From Schistosoma mansoni (lineage: Eukaryota; Platyhelminthes; Trematoda; Strigeidida; Schistosomatidae): a stretch of DNA of 64,000 nt. The position numbers and the translations under genes were made by a program. The stretch covers positions 12,622,564 to 12,686,563 of the forward strand of contig NC_031496.1 of assembly GCF_000237925.1 (NCBI RefSeq), given 5' to 3'. Shown one piece after another: positions 62,101-64,000 of the stretch (the first letter of the stretch is position 1; every line of letters starts with the position of its first letter). Under the pieces are notes generated by a model, which saw only the letters and a list, made by a program, of their open reading frames with translations, was not told the DNA's origin and did no database searches.

Positions 62101-64000
62101 ATTATTTAGTCAACAATCTCATTTTATGAATACTTGTAAGAAATCACTGGACACTTAATAGACCTTAATGATACACAAAAACCATAACAGTTCTAAAAAA
62201 ATTTGTTCAATAATAAGAAATTATGAGTAACTGATCATTTTTACTTCTAATAAATACAAGTCATTTGCTAAGTCCTGGAGCCTAAAAGCAATGTGATAGA
62301 AATTAAAACAATTATATTTAAGCGGGCTGAATTCAATGGGCTTAGATATATAAATATGTGAACACGACCAGTTCATTGCACTATGTTCCCAAAAGATGAA
62401 TGGAATAGTGATATAAATACTGTTGTAATATGAGTTCGAATCTTAGTCGAAGCAGCAATCTCCTTAAAAGTGCAGGCAAGTCTGGGCGACTAGTAATCAC
62501 AAGACCTACGATTTAGGAGTAGTTTCCTCCAATCACCTAACATTAATACTACCTAAAAGCATCGAAATCGCGAAATGATGTTAACAGTTATTATTATCAA
62601 TAATAATAATAATAATAATGATCGAAACTGAAACTTACAGGAATAAATTTTTGAACCACTTCCACAACTTTGTAATCATGTTCTACCGATGTTGTAAATA
62701 TCTGTCCAAATCTAAAGCCATTCGCATGGGTAGTGGAATTATTATTAAACAAAATCTCATTATTGCTACTATAATTATTAACTTTATTTGCACTATGATT
62801 GTTATTAGTAGTAGTACTAGTGGTACTAGTTGAAATGGTAGTATTAAGATGAGAAGTAGTGGCACTAGTATGATTCGATTCACTTTCATATTCTGATTTA
62901 TGGTAAGATGATGTGGAACAGGTAAAACTAGAATGACCAGTACCTTCAGACAACTCAAGGATATCTCTTCCACCTGCTCCTCCTATACTAGTAATACCAC
63001 AACCATCACCGCTGAGTTCATCATCCTCTCTATCTTCTTCATCATCAAAATTCCTATCAGGATCATCAATATCATTTTCCGTATCATCGTCATCATCATT
63101 ATCATACTCGTCCACCTCATCGTAATCAGTATCTTCTTCATCATCAAGAATACTATCTGTACAATCGTCCCCATCGGTATCATCACCTGTCAGATAATCA
63201 TCATCTGGAATCTCATCAATGTGACAACCATATTTTTTATTTGTTAGCAATTCATTATTCATTAATCCAAAGCTTCCATTGTTCGTATTGTTAGTAGTAG
63301 AATAGGTATTATTATTACTGCTGTGATTGTCAGCACTTCTTAAATTATCACCAGTTCTGACACCACCATAACCACAAGATACTTCAGATTCACTTGACCC
63401 TCCACCTTCTGATTCACCACGATCTTTTTCCACTGATTCAGTATCGATAAAATCTGTGGGATTTGATTGATTGATAGAGTTTGTGGAACCGACTATCACA
63501 GAGGTGGAATTCACCATCATTTGTGTATGTGATGTAGTAGTATTCATTAAATGTTCATTGGTGAATTGTGGATAAGGATGGTTAGAAAGAGAAGGGAGAG
63601 AAGGAAGAAGTGGAGGCACAATGAGCGGAGCTTTTATTTGTTGTGGTATGTTTTGATGATAATGATTATCATGGACAGAAGAGGTTAGTGAATATAAATG
63701 ATTATTAATACCATTATCATTGAGAAAACATGAATTGTTTTTATCGAAATTGAAAGGTAAACATGAATTACTAGGGTTACTTGTAGATTTAGTAGTAGTA
63801 TTGAGCATATTCCCACATAAATTCAAGCTAGATGATTCAGGTAAACTACAAACAACTGGACTACAAAAATTAGAATGTGGTTGATTATAAACTAAATGTA
63901 ATTTAGAGTTTTGTTGAGAATGATGACAAAACGATGTGATAGACTGACTAAGATTATCGGTATGCAACGATAACTGTGAAGCACTATCACTGTTGTTGTT
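48700..64000 (-). CDS. FTZ-F1: NR5/Ftz-F1 nuclear receptor, 3' part, five exons
   Basis: Nuclear hormone receptor of the NR5 (Ftz-F1/SF-1/LRH-1) group, a nuclear DNA-binding transcription factor. Exons in coding order >64000-62639, 61471-60956, 56407-56300, 52446-52074 and 49658-48700 join in one frame (1105 residues here). The ligand-binding domain is clear: CLFYLVDWMAQIESFKVLP (helix 3), VEDKMQLLNSSWSEIILLEF (helices 4-5), LQLDNKEFTCLKFIVLF (helices 7-8), RYGQILLELAEIKFLAF and the AF-2 motif LLSEMLLTKR, matching NR5 (VDDQMKLLQNCWSELL, LLIEMLHAK). Before it lies a long Asn/Ser-rich, acidic hinge; after AF-2 come about 210 Ser/Thr/Asn-rich residues. The DNA-binding domain and start are outside the window. 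NR5 is the best fit; another NR2/NR5-like flatworm receptor is the alternative. Confidence 0.82.
49659..52073 (-). other. Ftz-F1 intron (last)
   Basis: AT-rich; no exon or classified repeat. A short ATT run near 50660. Confidence 0.6.
52074..52446 (-). CDS. FTZ-F1: Ftz-F1 exon with LBD helices 6-8
   Basis: Starts ILTDSKRRCKNAMDP after CATCAG, has a Thr/Asn-rich insertion of about 30 residues, then EICNLIENLLNNLL and LQLDNKEFTCLKFIVLF. The donor is G/GTAAGC. Confidence 0.85.
52640..54036 (+). mobile_element. Internally deleted non-LTR retrotransposon
   Basis: Sense strand, opposite to the host gene. 52840-53110 encodes broken endonuclease-domain sequence (RGSIKDCRSFWSTYLDSDHD, then GRRKATAIKTLQVQLNDQKF). 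The centre, including the reverse transcriptase core, is largely missing. 53480-53760 gives the C-terminal PNHRLLRREMFSGV, WKKVKGGQT, HVNRCRLP and RRCIN pieces, followed by a 3' UTR to about 54036. Many stops. Confidence 0.72.
54138..54906 (-). mobile_element. Merlin DNA transposon, internally deleted
   Basis: A 769-base antisense relative of 21616-22726. Terminal inverted repeats at 54138-54161 and 54883-54906 match each other at 21 of 24 bases, and a perfect 8-bp target duplication AAGAACAC flanks it (54130-54137 and 54907-54914). On the minus strand it keeps the zinc-ribbon side of the transposase and HTNNTEAMWSRL plus LLWSHMDEFLYLMHYDFRTF, but the middle with the first two catalytic Asp residues is gone and stops are present. 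Non-autonomous. Confidence 0.9.
56300..56407 (-). CDS. FTZ-F1: Ftz-F1 exon with LBD helices 4-5
   Basis: A 36-codon exon, VEDKMQLLNSSWSEIILLEF to NAKRTNT. It is the nuclear receptor signature region. Acceptor TTTTAG, donor ACA/GTAAGC. Confidence 0.87.
59162..59198. repeat. TTA microsatellite
   Basis: About twelve TTA units in a Ftz-F1 intron. Confidence 0.9.
60040..60320 (+). repeat. LINE C-terminal scrap
   Basis: AAAATGGCTGGGATGTGTAA and the following 250 bases parallel 53495-53760 (LRWLGHV region through the RRC segment) with heavy decay. Confidence 0.45.
60690..60845 (+). repeat. SINE-like repeat with hammerhead-type core
   Basis: CAGTGGTCTGGCGACCGAAG is A-box-like, followed by ACTGCTGAAAAGTCTCATG, CTAAGACGAAAC and TGTCTGATACTTC. 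Helix II (GTCT/AGAC) and GAAAC are intact, but the core is CTGAAAA where CUGANGA is needed, i.e. the catalytic G is replaced. Confidence 0.6.
60956..61471 (-). CDS. FTZ-F1: Ftz-F1 exon with LBD helix 3
   Basis: Acceptor TCTCTAG; reads KLKRSLSELCSF, a Ser-rich stretch, then LLSSLCSLLETCLFYLVDWM and FKVLP at the donor CCG/GTGAGT. The last part is LBD helix 3. Confidence 0.8.
61472..62638 (-). other. Ftz-F1 intron
   Basis: AT-rich, AAT run at about 62600-62619 next to the donor. 62400-62560 resembles SINE debris. No exon seen. Confidence 0.55.
62639..64000 (-). CDS. FTZ-F1: Ftz-F1 hinge exon (open at window edge)
   Basis: Encodes a disordered hinge rich in Asn, Ser and Thr with an Asp/Glu block (EEDTDYDEVDEYDNDDDD). 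The frame stays open to base 64000, so the exon begins outside. The end is ATTCCT/GTAAGT, phase 0. Confidence 0.75.

Noticed and set aside
62618-63247. Plus-strand Ile/Ser-rich frames
   Set aside because: Antisense of the Asn/Asp-rich Ftz-F1 hinge exon.
1-64000. CRISPR array, prophage or bacterial operons
   Set aside because: No regularly spaced direct repeats; all real genes are intron-bearing and eukaryotic.

Overview
The window looks like trematode nuclear DNA, almost certainly Schistosoma. Four host genes are split by long AT-rich introns whose boundaries follow GT-AG. The space between and inside them is filled with schistosome-type repeats: non-LTR retrotransposon debris of RTE/CR1-like type, Merlin DNA transposons, Sm-alpha-like SINEs with hammerhead-type cores, and a Ty3/gypsy element of the CsRn1/Boudicca kind. 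The species cannot be fixed from sequence alone.

Layout. 1-4067 (+): the 3' part of a DCAF1 (VprBP) homologue, ending in an acidic tail. 5.0-12.4 kb: a LINE fragment, then a 6.2 kb near-perfect inverted repeat (axis near 9105) made of two head-to-head partial copies of one LTR retrotransposon, planted in an antisense LINE fragment. 13.7-19.1 kb (-): a complete four-exon RBM34 homologue with two RRMs. 21.6-22.7 kb (+): a nearly whole Merlin transposon with perfect 8-bp target duplications and a 32-bp intron inferred in its transposase. 24.5-31.7 kb: decayed LINE copies. 33.6-41.9 kb (-): an NFKBIL1 homologue (ankyrin-like region plus a C-terminal HPD-bearing domain) in five exons. 41.9-48.7 kb: repeats, then a pyrimidine-rich stretch (on the minus strand) that may be 3' UTR. 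48.7-64.0 kb (-): the 3' part of an NR5/Ftz-F1 nuclear receptor with a ligand-binding domain spread over four exons, an acidic low-complexity hinge and a long Ser/Thr/Asn-rich tail. Its introns hold a second, internally deleted Merlin, a LINE copy and a SINE.

The host genes are unrelated in function: a CUL4-DDB1 ubiquitin ligase receptor, a nucleolar RNA-binding protein, an ankyrin/NF-kB-inhibitor-like protein and a nuclear receptor. They form no operon. The most unusual structure is the LTR-element palindrome, whose arms include about 59 bases outside the LTR and so were probably mirrored at DNA level after integration. Exon boundaries were worked out by reading frame, splice-site and homology recall only; no alignment or transcript data were available.
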